From Flaccisagitta enflata (taxonomy: Eukaryota; Chaetognatha; Sagittoidea; Aphragmophora): a stretch of 64,000 nt of DNA. This document shows, piece by piece, positions 39,501 to 49,200 of the stretch. Numbering within the stretch: position 1 is the stretch's first letter; each line of letters starts with the position of its first letter. A program made the position numbers and the translations under genes. The notes beneath the pieces were generated by a model that worked only from the letters and a program-made list of their open reading frames with translations, ran no database searches and was not told the DNA's origin. Where the stretch lies: assembly GCA_965153355.1 (NCBI GenBank), contig OZ231128.1:5952001-6016000 (forward strand). Direction: 5' to 3'.

Positions 39501-42478
39501 TAAAATTTGAGAGCATGGAAGGGTAGAAAAATCCTCCTTTGAGAGCATGGAAGGGTAGAAAAATCCTCCTTCTTTTCCCATTTTTGAAAGTTCTTGATCA
39601 ACTTCAAACGTCATTTCTAAACAGTTTGATGCCCAGCTTTCTTTATGCAGATTAAAATACTCATATATTTTGTTTATTTATCTAAATGGGAAGCTGAGAT
39701 ATCTCTTTTTCTAAACATATTTCCTAGATAGTATTCATGTCGAAGTACTTCGATGTAGCGAGTTGATCATATTTCACTGTTTGTGAAAGGCTAATGCAGG
39801 TTTCATCTAGACTGGGAAATATGCGGGAATTCATATCAGGAAGACAAATATTAAGGACTGGTTTTTGAATTATAAACTAATAAAAGGACGCTTTGACGAT
39901 GGGTGTTGGTTGTCCTAGAAACACATGTCCATATATTCTCAACATGATAAAAATCAGTGAGCATTTTAAAGAGCATCAAAAAATGTATCAATTGAGTGGT
40001 GTCAGAGCGTTGTAGCTCAAAAACTTTAGAAACTACAATGATATGAAGTAAAAATGTCAATTCTACTTACTGCCAGAAAGAGCGATTTCACAATCTCTTT
40101 GAACTGTACCATTCACTTTCATTTAATCATAACTTCTAAACGGATTAAGTTACAAATTTCTGCTTGGCGCCATTTTGAAGAAAATTTTCTAATTTTTTTT
40201 TTCCTCGTGAATTTTTTTGAATTTTGGTCAGTATTTACATTGATACATACAGTACCTTCCGAGCAAACCCGGCTAAAACTGGAGGATTAATTTTTGTTAC
40301 TTTAATTTCATTTCCCAAACTTTATTTTTTGTATCTAACTTAATTAAAAGATACTTCATTCCTTGAATATATTTGGCTGTAATCAAGTGCATGAAGACAT
40401 CAGAATTGAGTGTTCTAACCATTGGATTTGGCAGAAAATTTTACCTATCCTAGACTACAAGAACAGCTCAGTCAGACAATTATTTCAGATTCTATAGCCA
40501 TTTAAAGTTTTAAAGGACAATTGTCTCAAAATAATGTAGGACAATTGTCCTTAAAAACTTTAAATGGCCATAAAATCTTAAATAGTTGTCTGACTGAGCT
40601 GTTCTTGTAGTCTAGGATAGGTAAAATTTTCTGCCGAATCCAATGGTCTGGGTTAGAACACTCAATTCTGATGTCTTCATGCACTTTGATTTCACGAGTT
40701 ATTTTTTTTCACAGCCAAATATGTTCAAGGAATTAAGTATTTTTTAATTAAGTTAGATACAAAAAATTAAGTTTGGGAAATGAAATTAAAGTAACAAAAA
40801 TTGATTCTCCAGTTTTAGCCGGGTTTGCTCGGAAAGTACTGTAGGTAGAAGAGGAAAATTCTTATAATTGATTGATTGGTTTTGAGGGAAGTGGAGTTAT
40901 TGACTTCATTTAGTTGTCATTTCAAAACAAAAAAAGCTAAAACATTCTGCTTGGTTTAGTTTTTAAGAATTTCTAAATATCTTTCTAATGGTCACTGATT
41001 TTTTCTAGTTTACTATACAGAGAGCGATGGGGCGTGTGTTTGAAGGTAAGTGAGCAATTTTTTTCTTTGGCATGGTTATCACTCGTTTAGCCGTTGCGAG
41101 GGAGTGTAATTACAACCCTGTGATGCTCCCTAGCAATTGCTAAACAAGCGACATTATAAGAAAACATATTGTAGGAATGTTGTTGCAAATTTGATTTAAA
41201 GCAATTTTACAGGTATAGAATACAAGACATCCGGTCAACTTTTGATTAACAATATCCTCTCAGGCCAAGCGTTGGGCTAAGAAACGAACAACGATCCCGA
41301 CGGTGGATGGCGATATCAGCGCGGGCAACTTGGAGCAACGATCTTACGTCGACACGGAAGCGGAAACCACCAAAGAAATCATCGCTCGAGAACGACTCTG
41401 GCGCACCAGAACCACCATCTTGCAGAGCGCCGGCAAGAACTTCGCCAAGAATGTTTTCAACATCCTTAGTTCCATCAAAGCGCGAGAGGATGGCGTCCCG
41501 GGCCGTCCAACGGGAGCGGGAGGTGGGGTAGCCGCCGCCGCCGCCGCCGCCGCCGCTCAAACGGAAGCTCCCAACGCGACGCCGGCTATCATGGCGCCAC
41601 CACCGGCGCTGGCCAAAACTCAGACCCAAATCGCCTACAATCGTTACGCTCAAGAAGGTTTCGGCGTGGATCCGGAATCTGAGGGTTTCAACATCGATAC
41701 TATGGGCACTTATCACGGGAGAACATTGAGAGATGTGACGGAAGGCGTCGCTCGAGTAGCGAAAGCCGCCTCCGCCGCAAAGAACGCCGCCGCCGCCGCC
41801 GCCGCAGCGGCCTCCTCCAACAACAGCGCACCTTCCATCAACAACAACAACAACGGTCCTTCCTCGGCGACGCCGTCATCCAAAATGCCGCCACCTTCGC
41901 GTCCTTTACAACCGGCGTCGCGGAGCAACGGCATCGTCGGCGCCGCACCGGCTGCTTCCGGGAATACTCCTTCGAAGAAAACGAGTCGTACGCCGATCAT
42001 CATCATCCCAGCTTCCACCACCTCCCTCATCACCATGTACAACGTCAAGGAGTTGCTACAAGAGTCGAAATTTGTGTCGACCGAAGAGAAAAAGCAGCAG
42101 CAATCTAGAAGAGACAACGAAGCGTTGATTCAGCGAAGGAAGCCGGACAGTTCCACCGTCCCGTATCGAGTCATCGACAACCCCAACAAACTCTCCACGG
42201 AAGACTGGGATCGGGTGGTGGCCGTTTTCGCGCAGGGACCCGCGTGGCAGTTTAAAGGCTGGCCTTGGGATGGAAATCCCGTCGAAATTTTTGTGAGAAT
42301 TCAAGCGTTTCATCTGAAATGGGCGCAACAGCGACTCGAAGCCAACATTGGCAAATGGAACGTGACCGTCATTCAACTGGATCAGTACAAAAGACACATG
42401 GACAGAGCCGTTTTGAGCAGTTTTTGGGAAGGACTCGATAAGTTTATGGTCAAAAACAAACCGCATTTAAGGTTCTGA
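27830..42478 (+). CDS. CDC73: CDC73 / parafibromin, PAF1 complex subunit
   Basis: CDC73 is a nuclear subunit of the PAF1 transcription-elongation complex. Exons 27830-28198, 36014-36217 and 41264-42478 join in phase 0 (595 residues; the human protein has 531). Residues 1-123 hold the N-terminal domain [12 protein letters not shown] with [19 protein letters not shown]. Exon 2 gives [20 protein letters not shown], which contains a nuclear localisation signal, and [11 protein letters not shown]. Exon 3 gives the central [19 protein letters not shown] and [18 protein letters not shown], then after Ala/Asn-rich inserts the Ras-like C-terminal domain from about residue 429, including [19 protein letters not shown] and [20 protein letters not shown], ending HLRF as in orthologues. 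Both introns are swollen by mobile elements (7.8 and 5.0 kb). The extra length is low-complexity. Confidence 0.95.
28470..28915. repeat. Tandem duplication, about 167 bp unit
   Basis: AATTCCTGGACTTGTGCAAT with GGTAGTAAAGGTTCACCAAT appears near 28560 and again near 28727, with a partial third copy near 28890. It lies in CDC73 intron 1. Confidence 0.8.
28916..29170. repeat. Alternating poly-T / poly-A low-complexity tract
   Basis: About 250 bp made almost entirely of T runs and A runs (TTTTTTTTGAAAAATTTTT-like), capable of forming many small hairpins. It directly precedes the 18-bp minisatellite. Confidence 0.9.
29186..29484. repeat. 18-bp minisatellite, about 16.6 copies
   Basis: The unit is AGCCGGGTCAGACTGAGT, nearly perfect, with three adjacent copies (about 29385-29438) carrying CCTGG in place of CCGGG. 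Because 18 is a multiple of three it is open in several frames, but no start or splice context supports coding. Confidence 0.97.
29579..29661. repeat. Split direct repeat A1
   Basis: Begins TATTTTTCCAAAATACTACT and ends ATTCGAGCAGGTCT. Identical in length to A2 at 34521-34603, and followed by CTTGAGCGGGT. Confidence 0.92.
30131..30287. repeat. Tandem repeat in the retrotransposon's 3' non-coding region, about 36 bp unit
   Basis: About five copies of CCAGCGGAACC with TTGACCGCCCAC or TCGACCGCCCAC, downstream of the recombinase stop in the element's orientation. Confidence 0.85.
30359..30508. repeat. Hairpin tandem repeat in the retrotransposon's 3' region
   Basis: Three copies of GTCGAAGCACCAACAAG-x-x-x-TTGGTCTTGACGAC. 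Each unit is itself an imperfect palindrome (ACCAAC facing GTTGGT in the first copy; GTCG facing CGAC). Confidence 0.8.
30522..31448 (-). CDS. Tyrosine recombinase (retrotransposon integrase function)
   Basis: The enzyme integrates the circular cDNA by site-specific strand exchange through a phosphotyrosine link. This frame of 308 residues has the family signature in order: an arginine in [15 protein letters not shown], the H-x-x-R box in [15 protein letters not shown] and the nucleophile tyrosine in RSLAHYVEV. The N-terminal part ([17 protein letters not shown]) resembles a SAM-like core-binding domain. It is the last ORF of the element, ending about 860 bp from A1. All catalytic residues appear intact. 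Confidence 0.88.
   Translation of the reverse strand: MVVDAIWEARKSGTVKNYCYALRKFFEYRILSSFQLELPIDAVSACAYMSYLKESGASVGAVKMAYNAMKWAHNFVPGINSYNDPLDDKVVKRVFESAQRAIKPMRNQKLPLSKEIIDKILDSVQETSPLKELRDALIVSLAFQLLLRHDEVSHLCCSHLFKEGDNLKVVIISSKTDALRNGKVSWLAKGRTLALLERYLQVSGLRLGQNHFLFGPLISSTEGCKVRNEILSYNTYRAILKRLLEGQGIDPKLFGFHSCRSGGATELASNSTPFELMTTGRWKDQRSLAHYVEVPVERRLELSRSLEK
31508..32611 (-). CDS. RNase H and post-RNase H domain of the tyrosine-recombinase retrotransposon
   Basis: RNase H acidic residues are visible in [35 protein letters not shown] and [10 protein letters not shown]. The section after it ([15 protein letters not shown] ... LLVPP) resembles the Dam-methyltransferase-like region of DIRS and PAT elements, which would favour PAT over Ngaro; that assignment is tentative. 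The frame should be continuous with the reverse transcriptase but is separated from it by the 611 bp segment 32616-33226. Confidence 0.8.
   Translation of the reverse strand, partial: TRLEKLKKTVGELLAETEFSVRRLASFIGQVISLGPVIGSLTRLRTRFSQMTVARAGSYDAIVTLTPMMVKEMVFWRDNVVALNCRSCRREEPPVDVYLEGDASASGCGSFIVESRISAARLFTEEEREAHSTWRELENIHFSLTALKDKLKSKVVNFKVDNKSAVSIVENGSMKTDCHALALAIHDICKVNGITLNVHWIPRDQNKEADQLSRLPADLDTDDWGLSDDFFSIIDKKWGPFTVDCFANYYNFKVKKFYSLFHTPGSAGVNAFTFDWANECCLLVPPVAVAGRCLNHLLVCRAKGVLVVPLWKSAYYWPMLLNTFQKFIQDFMVVAGSRVLIKGRNENSLLGAGYFTSQVMALYIDCS
32616..33226. mobile_element. MITE-like insertion (or intron) between RT and RNase H
   Basis: The segment starts GACGG and ends CCGTC (inverted) and is flanked by GTCT on both sides. 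Removing it with one GTCT copy leaves the polymerase frame open. Internally, GGTTGAAATTCTA and AACATAGTTCTCT each recur in inverted orientation (about 32860-32990). It is AT-rich and non-coding, unlike its surroundings. A spliced intron is the alternative, but the donor would have to be non-GT. Confidence 0.6.
33231..34166 (-). CDS. Reverse transcriptase of the tyrosine-recombinase retrotransposon
   Basis: The polymerase carries [35 protein letters not shown] (first catalytic Asp region) and [11 protein letters not shown] (Y-x-D-D box). The open frame extends further upstream and overlaps the gag zinc-knuckle frame; I place the 5' limit at the gag stop, so a frameshift, reinitiation or internal start would be needed. 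The frame stops inside the insertion at 32616-33226. Confidence 0.82.
34167..34359 (-). CDS. Gag C-terminal exon with CCHC-type zinc knuckle
   Basis: The frame, which has no start codon and is preceded by an in-frame TGA, encodes [18 protein letters not shown], a C-x2-C-x4-H-x6-C knuckle, followed by a basic tail and a TAG at 34167. It becomes the C-terminus of Gag if the segment 34360-34647 is spliced out: donor CG/GTCAGT at 34647, acceptor GATACAG at 34360, matching phase 2. Confidence 0.65.
34360..34647 (-). other. Proposed gag intron (288 bp) containing B1-A2
   Basis: On the - strand it begins GTCAGT, ends TTTTGATACAG and has TATTAATGAT as a branch-point-like element about 40 nt before the acceptor. 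Splicing would fuse the gag N-terminal frame to the zinc-knuckle frame. Without splicing the N-terminal frame stops at 34602, at the edge of A2. Confidence 0.55.
34430..34603. repeat. Internal split-repeat junction B1-A2
   Basis: B1 (34430-34520) abuts A2 (34521-34603), giving the same junction as the element's two ends joined head to tail. This is the expected donor for circle formation or recombination. It lies inside the proposed gag intron. Confidence 0.9.
34602..35531 (-). CDS. Gag N-terminal part of the tyrosine-recombinase retrotransposon
   Basis: Starts at [20 protein letters not shown] (35531; an upstream in-frame Met at 35621 is possible). The protein is acidic at the N-terminus, has an Arg/Ser/Asp-rich middle ([14 protein letters not shown]) and then a helical, charged region ([20 protein letters not shown]) typical of capsid-like segments. 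It ends in an Arg/Ser-rich stretch. The unspliced stop is at 34602. Confidence 0.7.
   Translation of the reverse strand: MSQDTEYSESDFDLSEFSPEQRIEMGFRPYDIEYEDYTHDYYGNERVSDEEVNKGASTSGIGRAPTGLTISEIHIGDPNGKGFSHDKRKKGRQDDRSPSADRSRSPVDRHVSFHSSTKDEEDRDLRIAERVTKNLKGEMESFLARVVPGTKQSEEFSKLKLEQRTNTLLNKAATLSTDGAKAQYRAFARVKANAEEAKLKILEGDKDAAIAAIDRLQKHVDLRLEVIERADQLPGGWGAATIFERMAQSSDANQAKLDRLWKSATTEYETKKAAETSRSRRGRGDARSSFRSNFRSVCRHTCHVYFVYS
35629..35719. repeat. Split direct repeat B2
   Basis: Begins AGGCTATTGCAGGAATCTAA and ends CCGTAAAAGATCC. Same as B1 at 34430-34520, and preceded by ACCCGCTCAAG. Confidence 0.92.
36328..37760. mobile_element. Tandem-repeat element with TIRs, copy 1 (element T)
   Basis: The left end GTCCGCGACGGAA pairs with the right end TTCCGTCGCGGAC. 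The first ~110 bp, with a (GTC)n run and GGATTTTAAAAAATGGATAA, is duplicated (36328 and 36447). The body is a tandem array of ~150 bp units (TTTTTCAACCGATTTGGTTG, GGTATGGAGTCTCTAAATGG, ACCACCCAACCAGCC) arranged as ~305 bp dimers. The ORFs here are repeat artefacts. It lies in CDC73 intron 2. Confidence 0.88.
37778..39287. mobile_element. Element T, copy 2 (lacks the left TIR)
   Basis: Follows copy 1 directly through CCAGATACTGATCAGATTTTTT, starts inside the body at TTTATGCTTTGACCGATTTG, and ends TTCCGTTGCGGAC. It is almost identical in long stretches to copies 1 and 3. Confidence 0.85.
39288..40244. other. CDC73 intron 2, unremarkable AT-rich sequence
   Basis: Contains a short direct duplication (TTTGAGAGCATGGAAGGGTA, near 39505 and 39540). 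No gene was recognised. Confidence 0.6.
40249..40845. mobile_element. 0.6 kb palindrome (fold-back MITE)
   Basis: Near-perfect inverted repeat. The left arm starts ACAGTACCTTCCGAGCAAAC and the right arm ends GTTTGCTCGGAAAGTACTGT. The centre is at about 40530, around AAAGGACAATTGTCTCAAAA and its mirror. There is no coding sequence. It lies in CDC73 intron 2. Confidence 0.92.
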
Positions 42479-42909
42479 GAGCCCGAGAGGCTAATGTATC
42501 TTTTCGGGTTGAAAGGGGGGCAACCTTGTTTTGATTTTTGAACAAGATGAGAAGATAGTTCATTCGATCCCTTGTTGAGAAGAGCGGGAAAAAAAATCCC
42601 TCTCAAGATTGTACTCTCTCGTTTAGGGTGGCTTTGCATTGATAACAGGAACCCATCTAATCCTTCGATTTTCGTGTGCATGGATGGGTTTATTTGTGAA
42701 AAATCTATGTTAAATATCGGGAAAAAAGGCCAGGTTGTCGGCTGTATATCGGAAGTGCCTCAGTTTCTGTGGTCCTAATTTTAGTTTTATGTCGTATGTC
42801 ATATATAGTTACTGTTGTAAAAAAAAATATAATCAAATTGATTGGTCCATTGATTTCTCCTGCATTATTTTCCGAGCTCACCTTCCTGAAATGTTTTAAG
42901 CTCGCAAGA

Positions 42910-42915
42910 AATAAA
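42910..42915 (+). terminator. AATAAA polyadenylation signal of CDC73
   Basis: Canonical hexamer about 430 nt after the CDC73 stop and 230 nt before the next gene's first recognisable exon. Confidence 0.55.
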
Positions 42916-43146
42916 TCCCCGATTTAAGTATCTTTTCACCTCGAGATCAAGACAAGTACAAAGAAAAAGAAATCTTTGTCATTATTTGTCGCATATCCGT
43001 TCTGCGTTTGTTTTGTTTTTTTCTCGAACTTTCATTTCTTGTCCTCTCTCTCTCTTCCCATTTTGTTGGATGGTTTGGTGTTTCACTTTCCGCCCTTTTA
43101 ATTTAACTTTTTCTTTTTCGCGCGATTATCTCTCTCCGGTTTAGGA

Positions 43147-43263
43147 ATGCGTAAGAGGGCGCTTTTGTTGCTCTCATCGTCGTCGTCGTCGTCGTCTTTT
43201 CGTTATCAAGCGTCGGCGCCGTTGATCCACGATCCAAACGGACGATGTCTCAGAAGGATTTGA
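43147..43263 (+). CDS. Overlapping upstream ORF (38 codons)
   Basis: An ATG at 43147, just after a possible acceptor (CGGTTTAG), opens a 38-residue frame with a poly-Ser run. It ends at TGA 43261-43263, overlapping the main ATG at 43245 in another frame. Such an overlapping uORF would lower main-frame initiation. Confidence 0.35.
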   Translation: MRKRALLLLSSSSSSSSFRYQASAPLIHDPNGRCLRRI

Positions 43264-46200
43264 CGCCGCAGCCGCCGTCGTCGTCGTCGTCAAGCGGTCA
43301 GCAGCCGGCGGCGTTTCAAAAGACTTTAAATGCTCAGCTGACCGCCCGTGAGACGGATGGCCATGAGACAGCGGCTTTCAACCTTCAAACCCTAAGATTG
43401 CCTTTGAACTTTCGCGCCGGAACAATTAGTCTTCAAGCGCTTCCATTGCATCAGCATAATGTGCCACTACAACTTCAAGCGGTGCCATTACGCCCTCAAG
43501 CGACGCCTCTCGATCATCAGGGGGTGCGATTTGCGACTCGGGTGGTGCCTTTACGCCCTCAAGCGACGCCTCTCAATCACCAGGGGGTGCGATTTGCGAC
43601 TGGAGTGGTGCCTCATCGTCCCACGGTAGTATCCTTGGGCAATCATGTCGTCGCTTTCAATCAAACGCTACTGCCGGCGTCTCCAGCCATTTCTTCTCCG
43701 TTCGGAACAAGTGGGTCGAGTCCTGTCGCTACGAATCCCGCTTCATCTACCTCAACTCTCCAATCCAGGTACCTTACTACCATCTTATGTTGCGTATCTG
43801 CTGTATTTTCATGGTGTGCTTATCTTGGCGTTCGCTCTTGTTTTACAGACTTTTCTCACCGTATCCCTCGTGGAACCCGGGTCTTATGCAAATCACCGCT
43901 CAAACGCCCTCTCCAGTCCGTAAAGTCAAAGTCTTTGACGCGATTCAGAGCAAGTCTACTCCAAAAAAGGTTTTGATGAATCGTGTGATTCTTGCTCTCT
44001 TTTCCACTTGTACTGTTGTACGCATTAGGATCGACAACCAATTCTTTTCTTCAAAATCCACTGATTAGCAAAGTATTGTCTTACATACCATTTTCTGTTT
44101 GAATAAATATGAAGAGATGAAGAGATGGTGCGTCGGAAGATTCTACCAATTTATGATTTAACGTGTAAACCCGATGTTGAATAAGATCAACTTCCGTTTC
44201 AGGTCGTGTCCACTTCGGCTTCGACGTCGTTGGTCCCTTCCGCGTCACCGCCTCGAACATTCTCCAGAAAAGCATTTCACAACCAAAAGCAGAGAAAGTC
44301 TTCCTCTGATGTCCGGTTACCATCTGGTGGATCTAAATCTAGTTCATCTGGTGGATCAAAATCTAGTTCATCTGGTGGGTCTGAATCAAGTTCATCTGGT
44401 GGATCTAAATCGAGATTCAAAACCGTCATCGCGGCGACAGCGAATGTGATAAGAAACGACACAGCCAAGGATATCGCCGCCGTGAAGGAAAGGTAGCCTG
44501 ATACAGTGATAGTCCTGGACTCCTGGATGCCTGGACAAAAAGGGGGCGATGGGGGTGAAGGGTGATAGTCTTCTAAATAATTGAAGGGGGGGGGGGGGGT
44601 TGGATAAAAAATTTTGGCTTCCGAACTGCCAAACTGCATCTGCGACAAAAATTTTTTGTTGGAACAATCATTTGCACAGACATCATCAACAACAACATCA
44701 TTCTTTTGCAACAACAATATCAACAACATCAATCATTTGCAAGGACATCAACAACATTCATTTGCTATGACATCAACAACAAATCATTTGCAACGACAAC
44801 AACGACCGTTTGCGATGACAACAATCATATAAAACAACAGCAACAAGTATTTACGACAACAATTTTTCAGGACGACAACAATTATTAATTCATTTGTAAA
44901 AACAATCATTTGCGATGACAACAATTATTATTTGCAACGACAACAACAATCATTTGCATCAACAATAGCAAAAATCATCATTTGTTAGGACAACAATCAT
45001 CATTTGCATCGTCAGCAATAATCATTTGCAACAATGACAACCACAATCATCATTTGCAACAATGACAACCACAATCATCATTAGCAACAACGACAACTAT
45101 CAACACTTGCGGCAACAACGTTAATCATTATTTGCGATGACAACAATAACGTCAATCATCATTTACAAACACAATCATCATTTACGAGAACAACAATCAT
45201 CATTTGCAAGAACAGCAATCATCATTTGCAACATAAGCAAATTTTTGTCCGCGACGGAATATCATTCCGACGCGGACTATAATTCAAGGCGGGTGGGTGT
45301 CGTCGTCGTCGTCGTCGTTGTCGTTGTCGTCCCGGATTTTAAAAAATGGATAACTTTTTTATGCTTTGACCGATTTGGTTCATATTTGGTAGGAAGTTGT
45401 GCTAGGGTAAGGCGCTTTACATCCTATCCGATTTTTGTGATCCGACCAACCCAACCGGCCCAACCAGCCTACCGGCCTAAAAGTGAAAAACGTGCATAAC
45501 TTTGGCATTTTTCAACCGATTTGGCTGAAATTTGGTATGGAGTCTCTAAATGGAAGGCCTCAACATATGTATATGATTTATATGCATTTGAGCATGCTAA
45601 CCGGCCAAACCGACCTACCACCCAACCAGCCAACCGGCTTAAAAGTGAAAACTTGTAACTTTGTCATTTTTCAACTGATTTGGTCGAATTGGTATGGAGT
45701 CTCTAAATGGAAGGACTCAGCATATGCAAACTATTTATCCTGTTAAACCAGCCACCACCCAACCAGCCTACTGGCCTAAAAGTGAAAAACATGCATAACT
45801 TTGGCATTTTTCAACTGATTTGGCTGAAATTTGGTATGGAGTCTCTAAATGGAAGGCCAACATATGTATATGATTTATATGCATTTGAGCATGCTAACCG
45901 GCCAAACTGACCTACCACCCAACCAGCCAACCGGCCTTAAAGTGAAAAACTTGCGTAACTTTGTCATTTTTCAACTGATTTGGTTGAAACCTGGTATGGA
46001 GTCTCTAAATGGAAGGACTCAGCATATGCAAACTATTTATCCTGTTAAACCAGCCTACCACCCAACCAGCCTAAGCCTAAAATGAAAAACGTGCATAACT
46101 TTGGCGTTTTTCAACCGATTTGTTGAAATTTGGTATGGAGTCTCTAAATGGAAGGACTCAACAAATGTATGTGATTTATATGCATTTGAGCATGCTAACT

Positions 46201-49200
46201 GCCAAACCGACCTACCACCCAACCAGCCAACCGGCACAAAAGTGAAAAACTTGCTTAACTTTGTCATTTTTCAACTAATTTGGTTGAAACTTGGTATGGG
46301 GTCTCTAAATGGAAGAACTCAACATATGCGCACTATTTATCCTGTCAAACCAGCCTACCACCCAACCAGCCTACCAACCAAAAGGTGATAAATGTGCATA
46401 TCTTTGGCGTTTTTCAACCAATTTGGTTGAAATTTAGTATGGAGTCTCTAAATGGAAGGACTCAACACATGTATGTGATTTATTTATGTTTGAGCATGCT
46501 AACCGGCCAAACCAACCTACCACCCAACCAGCTTACCGGCCTTAAAGTAAAAACTTACATAAATTTGACATTTTTCAACCAAATTGGTTGAAACATGGTA
46601 TGGAGTCTCTAAATGGAAGAACTCAACATACGCACACTATTTATCTAAACCAGCCTACCACCCAACCACCCTACTAGCCTAAAAGTGAAAAACGTGCATA
46701 ACTTTGTCATTTTTCAACGGATTTGCATGAAACTTTGTATGGCGGCTCTAAATGTAAAGTCTTATAGTTTTGGCGAACTTACAGGGTTAGCGATCTTTTG
46801 GTCATAGCGATCTTACGGAATTGGTGATCTTTAACCCCCTTCCGTCGCGGACCCAGATACTGTTCAGATTTTTTGGCAACAACAGCAATCATCATTTGCA
46901 ACATTTGCGACGACAACAACAACAATCATCCTTTGCGAAAACAATGACAGCAACAACTATCATCATTTATGACAATTCGACAACGACGACACTGACGATA
47001 ACGACGACAACGACAACAATTATCATTTGTATCGGCAACAATAACAGCAATCATCAATCAACAGTCATCTGTTACGAAAACAACAATAGCATTCATCATT
47101 TGCCACGACATAAAAAAAAATCATATTTCTTCCCCAATTAAGGGCCGTTGCCGAGTCCGTCACCAACTACATCACTTCCAAATACGAGTCCTCAACTCAA
47201 TCTATTCCAAACGCGGCGAGAGTGAAGAGCGAAAATGCGGACATCGAGGAGCTGTTGGAGAGGAAGAATCCCGGCCTAGTTGAACGGAACGTCAACGGCA
47301 TGCTCTTGACTCAGGTTAGCTGATTTGGCTTATGAAGGGAGGGGGAGGGGATTTGTAGAGTACGATTGGACTCTAATAGCGATTGGCTTCCATTTGAAGT
47401 TTTTAAGTGCGTCCTCGCATTCAAAAAGAGGTCGTGTCCTTCGGTCGGTTGGTCACGCAATCGTTTAAAATGCTCAAAACGACCAATTTTGTCGTCTTCT
47501 TCAGTCCTATAACCTCTCATGCTTTTCCACACTCATTTTCCTTTTTTGATTCATTCATTCATTCATTCAAAATGTTCATTCACAAATTCTTAATCAAGCG
47601 AGGCGCACTAGTGCACTTATTAGTCCTAACTTTGCCTTGTTCTCTATGATTCAGAATCCTCCTCCGGCGTTCGACGAAAGTCGCTTTTCCGCTATCACCC
47701 GAGTAGAGAAAAGGAGAAATCGCTCCCCGGGCTCTGACACCAGAGGATCTCTCGTTGGGTATTACAGTCTCAGCGGATAATTCAAATGCATTATCGTCGA
47801 AGAATTGTTCCTTAACACGTTCGCTAGTTTACAAAGCTAATTTTTCACCGCCTTTAACTCGTATGTCAATGAAGAAATTGTTTTATTTTAATTCTTTTTA
47901 TTTCTTATTTTTGCACCTAGTCCGTCATGCTTCATGTCCCCTGGTTGCCTCTCCTCCCGCTCCTCTTCGTCGTCTGCCTACGAGTCTTGGCGTCAAAGGA
48001 ACGGATATGAGTCTAGTTGGAACACGCAAACAAGCGTTTCTTCTCGGTCTCAACAACCCCAGCCTCGTCAACCCCAGCCTCAGTCAAGTGCGGAAGATCG
48101 GACGCTAATCACCGCACGAAAGATTCTTCATGCTCTTGAAGATCCAGCGCTGCCATTAGACGCGAGTCGACGTTTGTACGGCGTCCGTCATGATAACGAC
48201 GACGAAAACGGCCCTTTGTCAAAGTCCCTCCATGATCGATCTGCCACCTCATCTCCCGCCCACGCTAAAACATCCGAGTTAATCTTCGTTCCTTCTGATC
48301 GACGTCTTTCTACCAATTCCCCTCGCCCTTCCACGCCAGCCCTCGCGGCGGGGACAACCACAACCCCGGATCACGTTTACGAGTCCTCGGAAGATGACTA
48401 CGAGTCAGCGACTGACTACGATCCCTCCTCGCTCACTTCTTCCTCGGAGGGCGAAGAACGACAACAACAGCAGCAGCCCTGGGTCGACGCCGTGCCTGTT
48501 AGCCACGTGGAGCAGGTAGTTGCGGTTCTCCCTGGAAACCGTGTGGAGGATAGTAAAACGCTCCTCGAAGACGTCGCGATGGCGCACTCATCGCCCGTTC
48601 TCACGCAAGGCGGCTCTCAAATCAAATCACCGCGTACATCGGCATCATCGAGCGATCCTCGAAGTATGAATCAAAGATCCTCAGTTCCCCATTACATCGG
48701 GAAAGAAATCACTTTTGTGATAGAAGAAGGAAAACGAATTGTGGAGGAGGTAGTCGTCAATGAAATGTCAGACGGCTGCTCGACCAGAGGTGGAGGGGAA
48801 GATGAGAAAGCCAATGGGGCTGGAAGAGGGATTGCAGTAGAAGAGTCAATAGAAGGGAAGCATACGACGATGGAAAACCCAAGCCCAATGTTGCCAGTAA
48901 ACCTAAGCCCAGTGTTGCCTGAACGAATCGATGCAGCTCCAAATAAGAAAGAGACAGAGAGAGACGTCGCGGTAGATTGGGAGGTAGAAATGACTGTCGA
49001 CAATGACGATGCGGCCATTTCACCAACCAAGAACATTACGAAGAGAAATGAATCAAACCAATATGGGATGGAGACATCAACAACGGTTGATGAAGATCAA
49101 GTCGATAGCGGGATGGAAAATTTCTCCAAACCGTCGTCGAGTGCCACTTCTATGTTGAAAGAGGGCGTTGCGCATCTGGCCATCGGCGGAAGCGACTCCC

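Noticed and set aside
41246-42466. Minus-strand ORFs opposite CDC73 exon 3
   Set aside because: The + strand encodes the conserved CDC73 central and C-terminal domains; the antisense frames are shadows.
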